A stretch of 64,000 nucleotides of DNA from Luteimicrobium xylanilyticum (GTDB lineage Bacteria > Actinomycetota > Actinomycetes > Actinomycetales > Cellulomonadaceae), in assembly GCF_009429125.1 (NCBI RefSeq), contig NZ_CP045529.1, positions 248,001 to 312,000 of the forward strand. The letters run 5' to 3'. Below are positions 56,348-64,000 of this stretch, in pieces; the stretch's first letter is position 1, and every line of letters begins with the position of its first letter. Position numbers and translations under genes: made by a program. The notes under the pieces were generated by a model. That model made no database searches. It worked only from the letters and a program-made list of their open reading frames with translations, and had not been told where the DNA came from.

Positions 56348-56671
56348 TCAGAGCTCCGCGTGGGACGAGTCGCGCAGCGTCGACTCGACCGCGTGCGCAC
56401 CCGGAGCGTGGATCCGCGCCGCGACCTGCTCGGCACCGCGCGTGGCCGCGCGCTGCGCCATGGCCCCGACGGCGGCGGCGACGGCCGCGAACACGACGGC
56501 CGCGACTGCCGACACGTTCGGGTCCGCCGCGTTCTTCGGGGCCGACCCGGCGCGCTTCGCCCACACGGTACGGACGAGCTTCTGGGCCGCCCAGCCTGCA
56601 CCCGCGGTGAGCACCGCCGTGAGGATCTGCGACGTCGCGGTGGGCTTGGGTTGGGGCTTGTGATCGGCCAC
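56348..56671 (-). CDS. DUF4235 small membrane protein
   Basis: 107 residues. Pattern: SQILTAVLTAGAGWAAQKLV, a basic link (RTVWAKRAGSAP), a second hydrophobic stretch (VAAVVFAAVAAAVGAMAQRAA) and a polar tail. This is the DUF4235 layout common in actinobacteria. The function is unknown. It lies 13 bp upstream of the iminopeptidase gene on the same strand, so the two are probably co-transcribed. Confidence 0.85.
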   Translation of the reverse strand: MADHKPQPKPTATSQILTAVLTAGAGWAAQKLVRTVWAKRAGSAPKNAADPNVSAVAAVVFAAVAAAVGAMAQRAATRGAEQVAARIHAPGAHAVESTLRDSSHAEL

Positions 56672-56781
56672 GGCCTGCCTCCGATGGGGTTACGGGCTGT
56701 CGGGTCCCACCGTAGTGCTCCAGCGGCTCTCCCGGGGTCCGGAGGTCCGACGCGCGGCCCCCGAATCGTCTGCGCAGGGGC

Positions 56782-57294
56782 TCATCCCCGTCTTCTGGGC
56801 GCTCGCGACCCGACCGGGCGTAGCTCGAGCCGGACGATCGGGATCGTCGAGTGCGGGTCGCCCGTGACCTGCGTGATCGAGCGCCGCAGCTCCTTCCACG
56901 AGCGCGGGTAGCGCGCGGCGTAACGCTCGAGCGCGGCGGCGCTCTCGTCGTCGGGCAACAGGTACGCGACCGCGGGCACGTCCGACCGGGCGCCCACGCT
57001 CACCAGGCAGCGCGGGTCTGCCTGCAGGTTGCGGAACCACTGCGAGCGCTCGCCGAAGCCCGACGCGATCATGACGGTGTCCGGCGCGGGCCGCTCGACG
57101 ACCTCCAGGACCACGTAGCGGCGCTGCCCGCTGGTGCGCCCGCGGTGCGTGAGCATCATGAGGCGGCCGGCGAAGACGAAGCCCAGGCCCCACCGGAACA
57201 GCGTGACGGGCGCGCGCACCACCCACCGCGTGCTGAGCACCCACGCAAGGGCACGGGCGAGCGGGTTACGACGGGCCAGGTCGTCGTCCGGCAT
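56782..57294 (-). CDS. Deazaflavin (F420)-dependent nitroreductase-family protein
   Basis: 170 residues. The segment LMMLTHRGRTSGQRRYVVLE is the start of the Ddn/DUF385 (PF04075-type) barrel. It is followed by VMIASGFGERSQWFRNLQAD (cofactor-binding G-x-x-x-x-W-x-x-N-L) and PRCLVSVGAR. Members bind F420 and reduce varied substrates in actinobacteria. The N-terminal 30 residues are helical and may touch the membrane. It is a single gene between DUF4235 and a VOC gene, all on the minus strand with gaps of 46-110 bp. Confidence 0.9.
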   Translation of the reverse strand: MPDDDLARRNPLARALAWVLSTRWVVRAPVTLFRWGLGFVFAGRLMMLTHRGRTSGQRRYVVLEVVERPAPDTVMIASGFGERSQWFRNLQADPRCLVSVGARSDVPAVAYLLPDDESAAALERYAARYPRSWKELRRSITQVTGDPHSTIPIVRLELRPVGSRAPRRRG

Positions 57295-57340
57295 GCCTGC
57301 GAGCCTGCCACCCCCGGGGTGAACCCGCAGGGCGGCGGCC

Positions 57341-57784
57341 TCACCGACCCGGGTACCGTTCCGAGACCTCCTGGAGCAGGAACTCGTTGCCGTCCGGGTC
57401 GCGGAACGACGCGAACGATCCGTACGAGGCCCGCCCGGGGGACAGCCCGCTGACCCGCTTGAGGTCGCCCGCGTGGTGGAACACGCCGTCCTCGTCGTGG
57501 AAGACCTCGCTCACCTCGGCGCCGCGGCTCAGCAGCTCCTCGCGCGCCGCGACGACGTCCTCGACGACGAGGTGGACGTTGTCGACCGAGCCCGGGACGG
57601 CGTCGCTGATGCCCGTCCCGAACGCGATCGAGCACCCCGATCCCGGCGGCGTGAACTGGACGACACGGAAGTCGTCGTCCGCCACGTAGTCGGAGTCCTC
57701 GTGGAACCCGATCCCGCGGTAGAAGTCGCGGGCCCGCTCGACGTCCGAGACCGGCAGCACGATCAGCTCGAGCCGGTAGTCCAT
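57341..57784 (-). CDS. VOC (glyoxalase-fold) protein 1
   Basis: 147 residues from ATG 57784, with AGGAG upstream. It opens MDYRLELIVLPVSDVERARD and then FYRGIGF, a classical VOC start. The second half has DNVHLVVEDVVAAREELLSR, EVFHDEDGVFHHAGDLKRVS and SFRDPDGNEFLLQEVS. Two beta-alpha-beta-beta-beta units form a metal site (His in VHLVV, Glu in FLLQE). It is about half identical by eye to the VOC protein at 60731-61339, and both share a dyad upstream. Substrate unknown; such proteins are often dioxygenases, glyoxalases or antibiotic-binding proteins. Confidence 0.92.
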   Translation of the reverse strand: MDYRLELIVLPVSDVERARDFYRGIGFHEDSDYVADDDFRVVQFTPPGSGCSIAFGTGISDAVPGSVDNVHLVVEDVVAAREELLSRGAEVSEVFHDEDGVFHHAGDLKRVSGLSPGRASYGSFASFRDPDGNEFLLQEVSERYPGR

Positions 57785-57869
57785 CCCACTCCTCACATCG
57801 CTCGGCGGCGCCGGCCGTGCCGACGCCCTGCACGAGTGACACGATCCGGTGGGTGGGCGCCGCTTCGCG

Positions 57870-57886
57870 CCAGGGTGACACCCTGG
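57870..57886. promoter_or_regulatory. CCAGGG-N5-CCCTGG dyad before VOC gene 1
   Basis: CCAGGGTGACACCCTGG is a perfect inverted repeat with 8-bp arms. It lies 86 bp upstream of the VOC 1 start and 42 bp after the 3' end of the LAL regulator gene. A related site precedes VOC gene 2 at the same distance. Confidence 0.75.
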
Positions 57887-57928
57887 TCTCCGGCACCGCC
57901 GTCGGAGGTGGCGGGTCGTGCGTGCGCC

Positions 57929-60649
57929 TCAGGGCCGGCGCAGCGCGCTCGCCAGCTCCCGCCGCGACGTGATCCCGAGCTTGGTGAACACCTTCCGCAG
58001 GTGCCACTCCACGGTCCGCGGGCTGAGGAAGAGGACGGCGCCGATCTCCGGGTTGGTCCGACCGGCGACGGCGAGCCGCGCGATCTGCGCCTCCTGCGCG
58101 GTGAGCTGGTCGGGCGACCCCGTCGACCGCTTGCGCACGGTCTCGCCCGTCGCCGCGAGCTCGCGCGCGGCACGCGCGGCGAACGCCTCGGCGCCCGACG
58201 CCGCGTAGGCCTCGTGGGCGGCGCGCAGCTGCTCGCGTGCGTCCGTGCGCCTGTTCTCCCGCCGCAGCCACTCGCCGTACTGCAGCTGGATGCGCGCCCG
58301 GTGCAGCGTGAGCCGCGTGCTGCCCAGACGCTCGATCGCCTCCCGGAACCGGTCCTCGGCCTCGCCCGCCGGGCTGACGATCGCGTCGACCCCGGCCTGG
58401 ATGCCCAGGCTCCAGTCGGTGCCGGCCGCACTCGTCCGCGCGGCGAGGCGGTCCCGGGCGTCGCGCGCGGTCGCCTCGTCCCCGGACCGGGCGGCCGCCT
58501 CGACGAGCTCCACGAGGGTCCAGCTGAAGACCGAGAGGTCCTCGTACGCCGCGCCCTTCCGGGCGGCGTCGAGCGCGGACTGGTAGCGCCCCAGCCCGTT
58601 GAGGAGGAGCGCTCTGCAGTAGAGGGCGAGCCCGATCAGGCGGCCCTGCCCCCGTGCCTCGGCGTCGGAGACGACGGCGTCGATCCGGTCGAGGCCGGCT
58701 GCCTCGTCGCCGCGGTAGGCAGCGAGCATCAGGATGCCGGACGGGTGCGGAGCCACGCCGGTGGTCTGCGCGAGGGCCTCGGCCTCGTCGGCCAGGCTCG
58801 CGGCGTCGGCGAACCGGCCCGCCCAGACCAGCGCCACCGCACGGAACGTCAGCGCGGTGGGCAGGAGCGACAGGTCAGCCGTGCGACGTGCGTACTGCAC
58901 CGCGCGCTCGGTGAGCCGCCACCACGCCTCGTCGTGGCAGATCTCCTGGCACACCGGTCCTGCAACCCCGAGGAGCCGCAGGTCCTCGTCGTCCCGGATC
59001 GCCTCGACGGCGCGCCGGAACGGTGCGACGGCAGCCGCGTACCCGTCGAGGTAGCGCGCCGTGAGCCCCGCCACCAGAAGGCCGACCGGGTCGTCGGCCG
59101 GCGGGACCGAACGCGCCGCCTCCGCGACCTGCCGCACCAGCCCGTGCTCGAACCGGCCCGCCTGCATGGCGGCCGTCAGGGCCCACAGGTAGGTCTCCCG
59201 CGCGGCGCCGGGGTCGAGCTTCTCGAGCCTCTGCGCAGCCGCCAGCAGCGGCGGGGCGGAGGCCCGCCCCGGGTCGACGGCGAACGTCGCCTGGGCACGC
59301 AGCCGTTCCAGGGTCGCCTGCTGCACCGTGTCGAGCGGGCAGAGCTCCGCGGCGGCCAGCAGGTCCGGCACCGCGTCCAAGGCACCCGAGGCGAGTCGCG
59401 CGCTCGCCGCGGCGAGCACACGGGTCGCGCGGCAGACGGGGTCCGGGGTCAGCTCGGCGGCGCGCTCGAGGAAGGCGGCGGCCGCCGAACGGCCACCCCG
59501 CGCGAGCGCCCGCGCGGCCGAGCGGTCGAGCTCCGCCGCGACGTCCTCGTCGGGGCCCGCGAGCGAGTAGGCGCGGTGCCACGCGCGCCGGTCGGGGTCG
59601 AGGTCGACGTCGGTCGCGTCGGCGATCGCCCGGTGCGCCTCACGCTGCTCCGCGGGGTCCGCCGACCGCCAGGCGGCCGACCGGGCGAGCGGGTGGCGGA
59701 AGCGGACCCGAGCGCCCACCTCGAGCAGCCCCGCGGACTCGGCGGCGGCAGCGGCGTCGTGCGTGATCCAGAGCCGCTCGCAGGTCCGCCAGAGGAGCGG
59801 GACGTCGCCCGTCGGCTCCAGCGCGGCGGCCAGCACCAGCTGGCGGCTGTCGGCGGGGAGCCGCTCGATCCGTGCCGCGAAGCCGGCCTCGACGCGGTTC
59901 GCGAGCTCGGGCGAGCCCGGCGCCCCGAACCCGAACGCCAGCTCGGTGGCGGTCAGCTCGTGCGGCAGCTCGAGGAGCGCGAGGGGGTTGCCCCTCGTCT
60001 CGGCGACGATGCGTTCCCGGACCTGGTCGTCGACGGGACCCGTGAGGACCGAGTCGAGGAGCGCCCGCGCGTCGGCGGGCGGCAGACCGGCGAGCCGGAG
60101 TGCCGGGAGGTCCGCGAGAGCGTCGTCGTCGGCCGCGCGTGCTCCGAGGACGAGGGCGACGGACTCGGCGTCGAGCCGGCGGGCGACGAAGGTCAGCACG
60201 ACCTGGGACATCCGGTCGAGCCACTGGGCGTCGTCGACGACGCACACCAGCGGCTGCGTCGACGCGGACTCGGCCAGCAGGCTCAGGACGCCCAGCCCCA
60301 CGAGGAGGGCGCTCGGGGGCTCGCCGACGCCCAGACCGAAGGCGGTCGAGAGCGCGTCGCGCTGCGGCGCCGGGAGCGCTTCCAGCTGCGGGAGCAGCGG
60401 CGCGCACAGCTGCTGGAGGCCCGAGTAGGCGATCTCGCTCTCCGGCTCCACCCCGCCTGCCCGGAGCACCCGGGCCGGCGCGGCGCGCTCGGTCAGGTGG
60501 TCCAGGAGCGCCGTCTTGCCGACGCCCGCCTCGCCCCGCAGGACCAGGACGCGGCTCCGGCCGTCGCGGACGTCGCGCAGGACCTGGTCGAGCTCACGGA
60601 GCTCGGCCCGTCGGCCCCGGAGCTCGGGACCTGGGGTGCGGTGCGGCAC
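57929..60649 (-). CDS. LuxR-family ATP-binding (LAL) transcriptional regulator
   Basis: 906 residues from GTG 60649, with GGGAGG 5 nt upstream. An AAA/STAND ATPase comes first: Walker A GEAGVGKT at 39-46 and Walker B PLVCVVDDAQWL at 133-144. A long TPR-like helical region (about 350-830) follows. The C-terminal LuxR-type HTH covers about 840-900: LTAQEAQIARLAVAGRTNPE, then IGAVLFLSPRTVEWHLRKVF. Such regulators activate transcription when they bind an inducer and ATP. It sits between two related VOC genes on the same strand, and shared dyads before both VOC genes suggest they are its targets. Confidence 0.95.
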   Translation of the reverse strand: MPHRTPGPELRGRRAELRELDQVLRDVRDGRSRVLVLRGEAGVGKTALLDHLTERAAPARVLRAGGVEPESEIAYSGLQQLCAPLLPQLEALPAPQRDALSTAFGLGVGEPPSALLVGLGVLSLLAESASTQPLVCVVDDAQWLDRMSQVVLTFVARRLDAESVALVLGARAADDDALADLPALRLAGLPPADARALLDSVLTGPVDDQVRERIVAETRGNPLALLELPHELTATELAFGFGAPGSPELANRVEAGFAARIERLPADSRQLVLAAALEPTGDVPLLWRTCERLWITHDAAAAAESAGLLEVGARVRFRHPLARSAAWRSADPAEQREAHRAIADATDVDLDPDRRAWHRAYSLAGPDEDVAAELDRSAARALARGGRSAAAAFLERAAELTPDPVCRATRVLAAASARLASGALDAVPDLLAAAELCPLDTVQQATLERLRAQATFAVDPGRASAPPLLAAAQRLEKLDPGAARETYLWALTAAMQAGRFEHGLVRQVAEAARSVPPADDPVGLLVAGLTARYLDGYAAAVAPFRRAVEAIRDDEDLRLLGVAGPVCQEICHDEAWWRLTERAVQYARRTADLSLLPTALTFRAVALVWAGRFADAASLADEAEALAQTTGVAPHPSGILMLAAYRGDEAAGLDRIDAVVSDAEARGQGRLIGLALYCRALLLNGLGRYQSALDAARKGAAYEDLSVFSWTLVELVEAAARSGDEATARDARDRLAARTSAAGTDWSLGIQAGVDAIVSPAGEAEDRFREAIERLGSTRLTLHRARIQLQYGEWLRRENRRTDAREQLRAAHEAYAASGAEAFAARAARELAATGETVRKRSTGSPDQLTAQEAQIARLAVAGRTNPEIGAVLFLSPRTVEWHLRKVFTKLGITSRRELASALRRP

Positions 60650-60730
60650 GGCGCCTCCCGGGCGTGGACGGTCGGAAGACCATCCTCCCCGCCCGGGGGC
60701 GACGCGCCAAGGCCGACGCCGTCGGGCCGG

Positions 60731-61339
60731 TCACACCGCGAGGCCCGCCTGCCGCGCCATGTGGGCGGCGTACCAGGACGGCCACTCCTCGTCGCGCCGT
60801 CCGAGCTCCGACTCGAACATCCCGTGCGCCTCGGCCGCGTCTCGCAGCGCGCCCTCGAGCTCGTCCACCGAGCCGTAGACGACGTGCTTGATCCGCCCGG
60901 GGTTCCGCGCCGTGACCTCCTGCACGAAGAGCTGGTTCCCGTCCGGGTCCTCGAACGAGAACCAGGATCCGTACGAGCGGCGGTCCGGGTCGGGCCCGGG
61001 GACGCGGTCCGTGGTGCCGGCGTGGTGGAAGACCCCGCCCGCGTCGTGGAAGACGTCGCTCACGTCGGTGCCCCGGGCCTCGAGCTCCTTGCGCGCCTCG
61101 AAGACGTCGTCGACGACGAGATGCACCGTCCGCGAGGTCCCGGGTGCCTCGTCCGTGATCCCGCTGCCGAAGACGACCGAAGCCATCGACCCGGGAGGCG
61201 TGATGTGGACGATGCGGAACCCGTCCGGGCCGGCGTAGTCGACGTCCACCGGGACGCCGAACGCCTGCTCGTAGAAGTCCTTCGCCCGGTCCACGTCCGA
61301 GACGGGAAGAACGACGATCTCGACCTTGAAGTCCACCAT
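60731..61339 (-). CDS. VOC (glyoxalase-fold) protein 2 with extra C-terminal tail
   Basis: 202 residues. The VOC part (1-148) is MVDFKVEIVVLPVSDVDRAK, FYEQAFGV, VHLVVDDVFEARKELEARG, DVFHDAGGVFHHAG and SFEDPDGNQLFVQEVTARNP. The metal-site residues resemble those of VOC 1. A tail of about 54 residues follows (VDELEGALRDAAEAHGMFES, then RDEEWPSWYAAHMARQAG), helical and Trp/Tyr-containing, which VOC 1 lacks. The LAL gene starts 81 bp downstream on the same strand, so the two may be transcribed together. ATG 61339 has AGGAGCT upstream. Confidence 0.92.
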   Translation of the reverse strand: MVDFKVEIVVLPVSDVDRAKDFYEQAFGVPVDVDYAGPDGFRIVHITPPGSMASVVFGSGITDEAPGTSRTVHLVVDDVFEARKELEARGTDVSDVFHDAGGVFHHAGTTDRVPGPDPDRRSYGSWFSFEDPDGNQLFVQEVTARNPGRIKHVVYGSVDELEGALRDAAEAHGMFESELGRRDEEWPSWYAAHMARQAGLAV

Positions 61340-61420
61340 GATCAGCTCCTAGTCCAGTGGTGCTCGGTGCGCCGTCAGGCGCTGTGGGACCACCGTCACG
61401 CCGGACGCACCCCGGTCGCC

Positions 61421-61437
61421 CCAGGGGAAACCCCTGG
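61421..61437. promoter_or_regulatory. CCAGGG-N5-CCCTGG dyad before VOC gene 2
   Basis: CCAGGGGAAACCCCTGG has perfect 7-bp arms and a 3-bp centre. It starts 82 bp upstream of the VOC 2 start, nearly the same distance as the dyad before VOC 1. A second GC hairpin lies just right of it (61443-61461). Confidence 0.75.
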
Positions 61438-61491
61438 ACCGTGCCCGGGGGACCCCGGGGCGCCGCACCCGGGCGGTAGGCTGGGGACGAA

Positions 61492-61592
61492 CGACAGGGG
61501 AGCGTCGTCCGCCCCGGCGGATGGGCGCTGAGAGTGCGGGACCCACCGCAGACCCTCGAACCTGACCCGGTTAGTACCGGTGGAGGAAGTCG
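61492..61592 (+). promoter_or_regulatory. TPP riboswitch (THI element)
   Basis: The conserved blocks are present in order: CAGGGGAGC at the 5' side, GCGCTGAGAGTGCGG (the CTGAGA bulge), GACCCTCGAACCTGACCCGG, TTAGTACCGG and GGAGGAAG at the 3' end; CGAC/GTCG close P1. The element senses thiamine pyrophosphate and lowers expression of the following thiamine transport genes. The distance to the thiB start (83 nt) allows either termination or start-site control. Confidence 0.95.
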
Positions 61593-61674
61593 GGAATCTC
61601 TTCCGTCGTGGTGCGCGTCGAGCAGCCGCCCGGCGCCTGCCACGCACGCCCCTCCAGCACCTGTGGAGGACACG

Positions 61675-62793
61675 TTGCAGCACACCACCGGGCGTCGAGC
61701 CCGCAGCACCACCCTCGCGGCCGGCACCACGGCAGCCGTCGCCGCCCTCACCCTCGCGCTCGCCGGGTGCTCGTCCGACGACGACGCCAAGGCCGCGCCG
61801 TCGTCGGCCGGGAGCAGCGCGAGCGCGACCGGACCCGTCACGCTCGTCACGCACGACTCCTTCTCCGTCGACAAGAAGCAGCTCGCCGCGTTCGAGAAGA
61901 AGACGGGCATCACCGTCAAGATCATCAAGCAGGGCGACGCCGGCCAGCTCACCAACCAGCTCGTCCTCACCAAGGACTCGCCGCTGGGTGACGCCGTGTT
62001 CGGCATCGACAACACGTTCGCGACCCGCGCCGTCGACGCCGGCGTCCTCGCGGACCACACGCCCGCCGACCAGCCCTCCCAGGCTGCGCAGTACGCCGTC
62101 GACGGCAGCGACGGGAAGCAGCAGCTCACCCCCGTCGACTACGGGGACGTGTGCCTCAACGTCGACCACGCCTGGTTCACCAAGAAGGGCGTCGCTGAGC
62201 CGAAGACCCTCGACGACCTCACCCGCCCCGCCTACAAGGACCTCACCGTCGTCGAGAACCCCGCGACGTCGTCGCCCGGGCTCGCGTTCCTCCTCGCCAC
62301 GATCAGTGCCAAGGGCGAGGACGGGTACCTCGACTACTGGAAGGCCCTCAAGGCCAACGGGCTGAAGGTCGACCAGGGCTGGGAGGACGCGTACTACACC
62401 GACTTCTCCGGCGCCGACGGCAAGGGTCCGCGCCCGATCGTGCTGTCGTACTCCTCGTCGCCCGCCTTCACGCTCAGCAAGGACAAGTCGTCCACCACGA
62501 CCGGCGCACTGCTCGACACCTGCTTCCGGCAGGTCGAGTACGCCGGCGTCCTCGACGGCGCGAAGAACCCCGCCGCCGCCGCGAAGGTCGTCGACTGGCT
62601 GCAGTCCACCGAGGTCCAGTCCACGATCCCCGACCTCATGTACATGTACCCCGTGAACCCGGCCGCGACGATCCCGACCGCGTGGAAGAAGTTCGCGCCG
62701 CTCGCGACGAAGCCGCTCGACGTGCCCGCCGCGGACATCACCAAGAACCGCGAGGCGTGGATCAAGGCGTGGACGGCTGCTGTCGTTGGCTGA
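61675..62793 (+). CDS. thiB: Thiamine ABC transporter substrate-binding lipoprotein
   Basis: 372 residues from TTG 61675, chosen because GTGGAGGA is 4-5 nt upstream and the frame has no better start between the riboswitch and the signal peptide. The lipobox is TLALAGCSS. The mature protein is a ThiB/AfuA-type binding protein: TLVTHDSFSVDKKQLAAFEK, GITVKIIKQGDAGQLTNQLV, PLGDAVFGIDNTFATRAV, and TPVDYGDVCLNVDHAWFTKK. It captures thiamine or its phosphates outside the cell. TPP riboswitch control and the ThiP-like permease behind it agree with this. Confidence 0.95.
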   Translation: MQHTTGRRARSTTLAAGTTAAVAALTLALAGCSSDDDAKAAPSSAGSSASATGPVTLVTHDSFSVDKKQLAAFEKKTGITVKIIKQGDAGQLTNQLVLTKDSPLGDAVFGIDNTFATRAVDAGVLADHTPADQPSQAAQYAVDGSDGKQQLTPVDYGDVCLNVDHAWFTKKGVAEPKTLDDLTRPAYKDLTVVENPATSSPGLAFLLATISAKGEDGYLDYWKALKANGLKVDQGWEDAYYTDFSGADGKGPRPIVLSYSSSPAFTLSKDKSSTTTGALLDTCFRQVEYAGVLDGAKNPAAAAKVVDWLQSTEVQSTIPDLMYMYPVNPAATIPTAWKKFAPLATKPLDVPAADITKNREAWIKAWTAAVVG

Positions 62794-62859
62794 TCTCTTC
62801 TCGGGCTTGTCCCGGGCGAGGCACCGCGAAGGCGACGACGGTCACCTGAGGGGTCGGAC

Positions 62860-62944
62860 GGGGAGTGCGCGCGTGACCGTGGCGGGGCCGGCGGGAGGGC
62901 CCGAGGAACGAGGGTCCGGATGGTAGGTCGCGCGCACACTCCCC
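62860..62944. repeat. Inverted repeat around the thiP start
   Basis: The arms 62860-62873 (GGGGAGTGCGCGCG) and 62929-62944 pair with a 2-nt bulge; an inner 9-bp part, GTGCGCGCG with CGCGCGCAC, is perfect. The ATG at 62920 falls in the 55-nt loop, 9 nt before the right arm. It may influence translation of thiP. Confidence 0.5.
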
Positions 62945-64000
62945 GCCCGGCCCCGGACGCACCCACGTCGCCCGCAAAGTCCGGCCTCCCGGTCGCCCGG
63001 GTCACGCTCTGGGGGCTCGCCGTCGTGGTTCCCCTCGCGTTCCTCGTCGTCTTCTTCGCGTGGCCCGTCCTCACCCTCGTGGGCAAGGGGTTCGTCGCGG
63101 ACGGGCACCTGGACCTGGGCGGGTTCGGGGAGGCGTTCAGCACCCCGCGGACGTGGCGGATCGTCGGTCTGACGCTCGGGCAGGCGGTGCTCGGGACGGC
63201 GGCGTCGGTGCTGCTGGGCGTGCCGGGCGCGTACGTGCTGTTCCGGTGCCGCTGGCCGGGGCGCGGGCTGGTGCGGGCGCTGGTGACGGTGCCGTTCGTC
63301 CTGCCGACGGTCGTCGTGGGGGTGGCGTTCCGGTCGCTGCTGGTCGAGGGCGGGCCGCTCGGGTTCCTGCACCTGGACGGCACGTTCACGGCGATCGTCC
63401 TGGCGCTGGTGTTCTTCAACTACACGGTCGTCGTGCGGACGGTCGGCGGGCTCTGGGCGCGCCTGGACCCGCGGGCGGAGCAGGCGGCTCGGGCGTTGGG
63501 TGCGTCGTCGTGGCGTGCATTCCGGACGGTCACGCTGCCCGCGTTGGCGCCCGCGATCGCGAGCGCGGCGAGCATCGTGTTCCTGTTCTGCGCGACGGCG
63601 TTCGGTGTCGTCCTGGTCCTGGGCGGCCTGCAGTACGGGACGATCGAGACGGAGATCTGGATCCAGACGACGCAGTTCCTGGACCTGCGGACGGCGTCGG
63701 TGCTGTCGGTGGTGCAGCTCGTCGTCGTGGCGGCGGTGCTGCTGGTGGCGTCGCGGACGCGGGCCCGCCGGGAGCGTGCGCTGAGCCTGGGGTCGGACCG
63801 CGCGTCGGACCGGCGCCTGCGGCTGTGGGGGCGCGGCCCGGACGGGACGCGGTCGGCGCTGGGGGGTGACCTGGTGCCGTTCGTCGTGACCGCCGTCGTC
63901 GTGGTGGTGCTCCTGGCGACGCCCCTGGTGAACCTGCTCGTCCGGTCGTTGCACGTGGACGGCGCGTGGTCGCTCGCGAACTACCGGGCCCTGGGGTCGA
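62920..64000 (+). CDS. thiP: Thiamine ABC transporter permease, C-terminal part beyond the window
   Basis: ATG 62920 in a frame that is open to the right edge (360 codons seen). A Pro-rich N-terminus of about 30 residues leads to TM1 (LAVVVPLAFLVVFFAWPVLT). The first permease module has FNYTVVVRTVGGLWARLDPR and an EAA loop EQAARALGASSWRAFRTVTL near residues 187-206. Its last helix (ASVLSVVQLVVVAAVLLVA) is followed by a cytosolic loop and the first helix of a second module. This duplicated layout is typical of ThiP. An ATPase gene should follow outside the window. It lies 126 bp after thiB. Confidence 0.92.
   Translation, partial: MVGRAHTPRPAPDAPTSPAKSGLPVARVTLWGLAVVVPLAFLVVFFAWPVLTLVGKGFVADGHLDLGGFGEAFSTPRTWRIVGLTLGQAVLGTAASVLLGVPGAYVLFRCRWPGRGLVRALVTVPFVLPTVVVGVAFRSLLVEGGPLGFLHLDGTFTAIVLALVFFNYTVVVRTVGGLWARLDPRAEQAARALGASSWRAFRTVTLPALAPAIASAASIVFLFCATAFGVVLVLGGLQYGTIETEIWIQTTQFLDLRTASVLSVVQLVVVAAVLLVASRTRARRERALSLGSDRASDRRLRLWGRGPDGTRSALGGDLVPFVVTAVVVVVLLATPLVNLLVRSLHVDGAWSLANYRALGS

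Larger units (their letters stand above)
61340..61674. other. Divergent control region (335 bp): VOC 2 operator and thiamine riboswitch
   Basis: No gene is supported. The left half carries the VOC 2 leader, the dyad at 61421-61437 and a GC-rich hairpin at 61443-61461. The right half carries the TPP riboswitch, then a leader with GGAAG/CTTCC that can pair (61584-61606), and the TGGAGGA ribosome-binding site of thiB. Confidence 0.7.

Noticed and set aside
57473-61531. Plus-strand open frame of 1,352 codons
   Set aside because: It is the mirror of the LAL regulator and both VOC genes.

Overview
The window is 64 kb of very GC-rich, gene-dense actinobacterial chromosome. The gene content points to the Micrococcales, probably a Cellulomonadaceae-like soil bacterium. 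Pointers are a proteasome activator (Bpa), a four-gene conservon, LacI-controlled sugar uptake without its own ATPase, a secreted GH31 glycosidase, a deazaflavin (F420)-type reductase and many GTG starts. The genus cannot be fixed by eye. The ends are open: the first gene lacks its C-terminus and the last (thiP) lacks its C-terminal half. No transposase, integrase, prophage or CRISPR array was seen, so this is mostly core chromosome with small accessory modules.

Layout. 1-5 kb: a membrane protein with a degenerate phosphodiesterase-like extracytoplasmic part, a diacylglycerol-kinase-like lipid kinase, then serS, a HAD phosphatase and a LacI regulator in one direction. 6-10 kb: LacI-type operators and a sugar ABC importer (binding protein and two permeases). 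10-13 kb: DUF805 protein, EamA exporter, bpa and a quinone oxidoreductase. 13-19 kb: a conservon (sensor kinase with a giant Pro-rich tail, roadblock protein, DUF742 protein, Ras-like GTPase), then tRNA-Ser(UGA). 19-28 kb: SDR, gamma-glutamyltransferase, GMC oxidoreductase, a uridine-kinase-like protein without a P-loop and a 1,246-residue modular protein (LamG-like, LGFP repeats, C2-like, putative cysteine-protease domain). 28-35 kb: tRNA-Ser(GCU), a drug-efflux MFS carrying a C-terminal winged-helix domain, a TetR/alcohol-dehydrogenase pair, an FtsX-type ABC exporter and tRNA-Arg(ACG). 35-42 kb: an MFS/ArsR pair with a clear operator, a tiny membrane protein, TspO, an ABC-exporter remnant, SOS-controlled dinB, a citrate-lyase-like enzyme and a peptidoglycan-binding peptidase-like protein. 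42-53 kb: a multi-domain GH31 enzyme, an unusual intergenic repeat block, and a five-gene MacAB-like export operon with two adaptors. 53-61 kb: DHA2 efflux pump, proline iminopeptidase, DUF4235 protein, deazaflavin reductase, and a LAL (large ATP-binding LuxR) regulator flanked by two related VOC genes. 61-64 kb: a TPP riboswitch followed by thiB and thiP.

Main points for follow-up. (1) Both VOC genes that flank the LAL regulator carry a CCAGGG-N5-CCCTGG dyad about 82-86 bp upstream of their start codons, which suggests a small undescribed regulon. (2) Between two independently terminated units at 46.0-46.3 kb lies a set of 15-bp repeats, five in one orientation and four in the other, with 21-22 bp spacing. 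(3) The 1,246-residue modular protein has no signal peptide but carries a candidate Cys/His/Asp protease core. (4) The export operon has two different adaptor proteins, one with about 120 residues of Gly/Ser repeats. (5) At least nine genes have a TANNNT-like -10 hexamer 6-8 nt before the start codon, the signature of leaderless transcripts.
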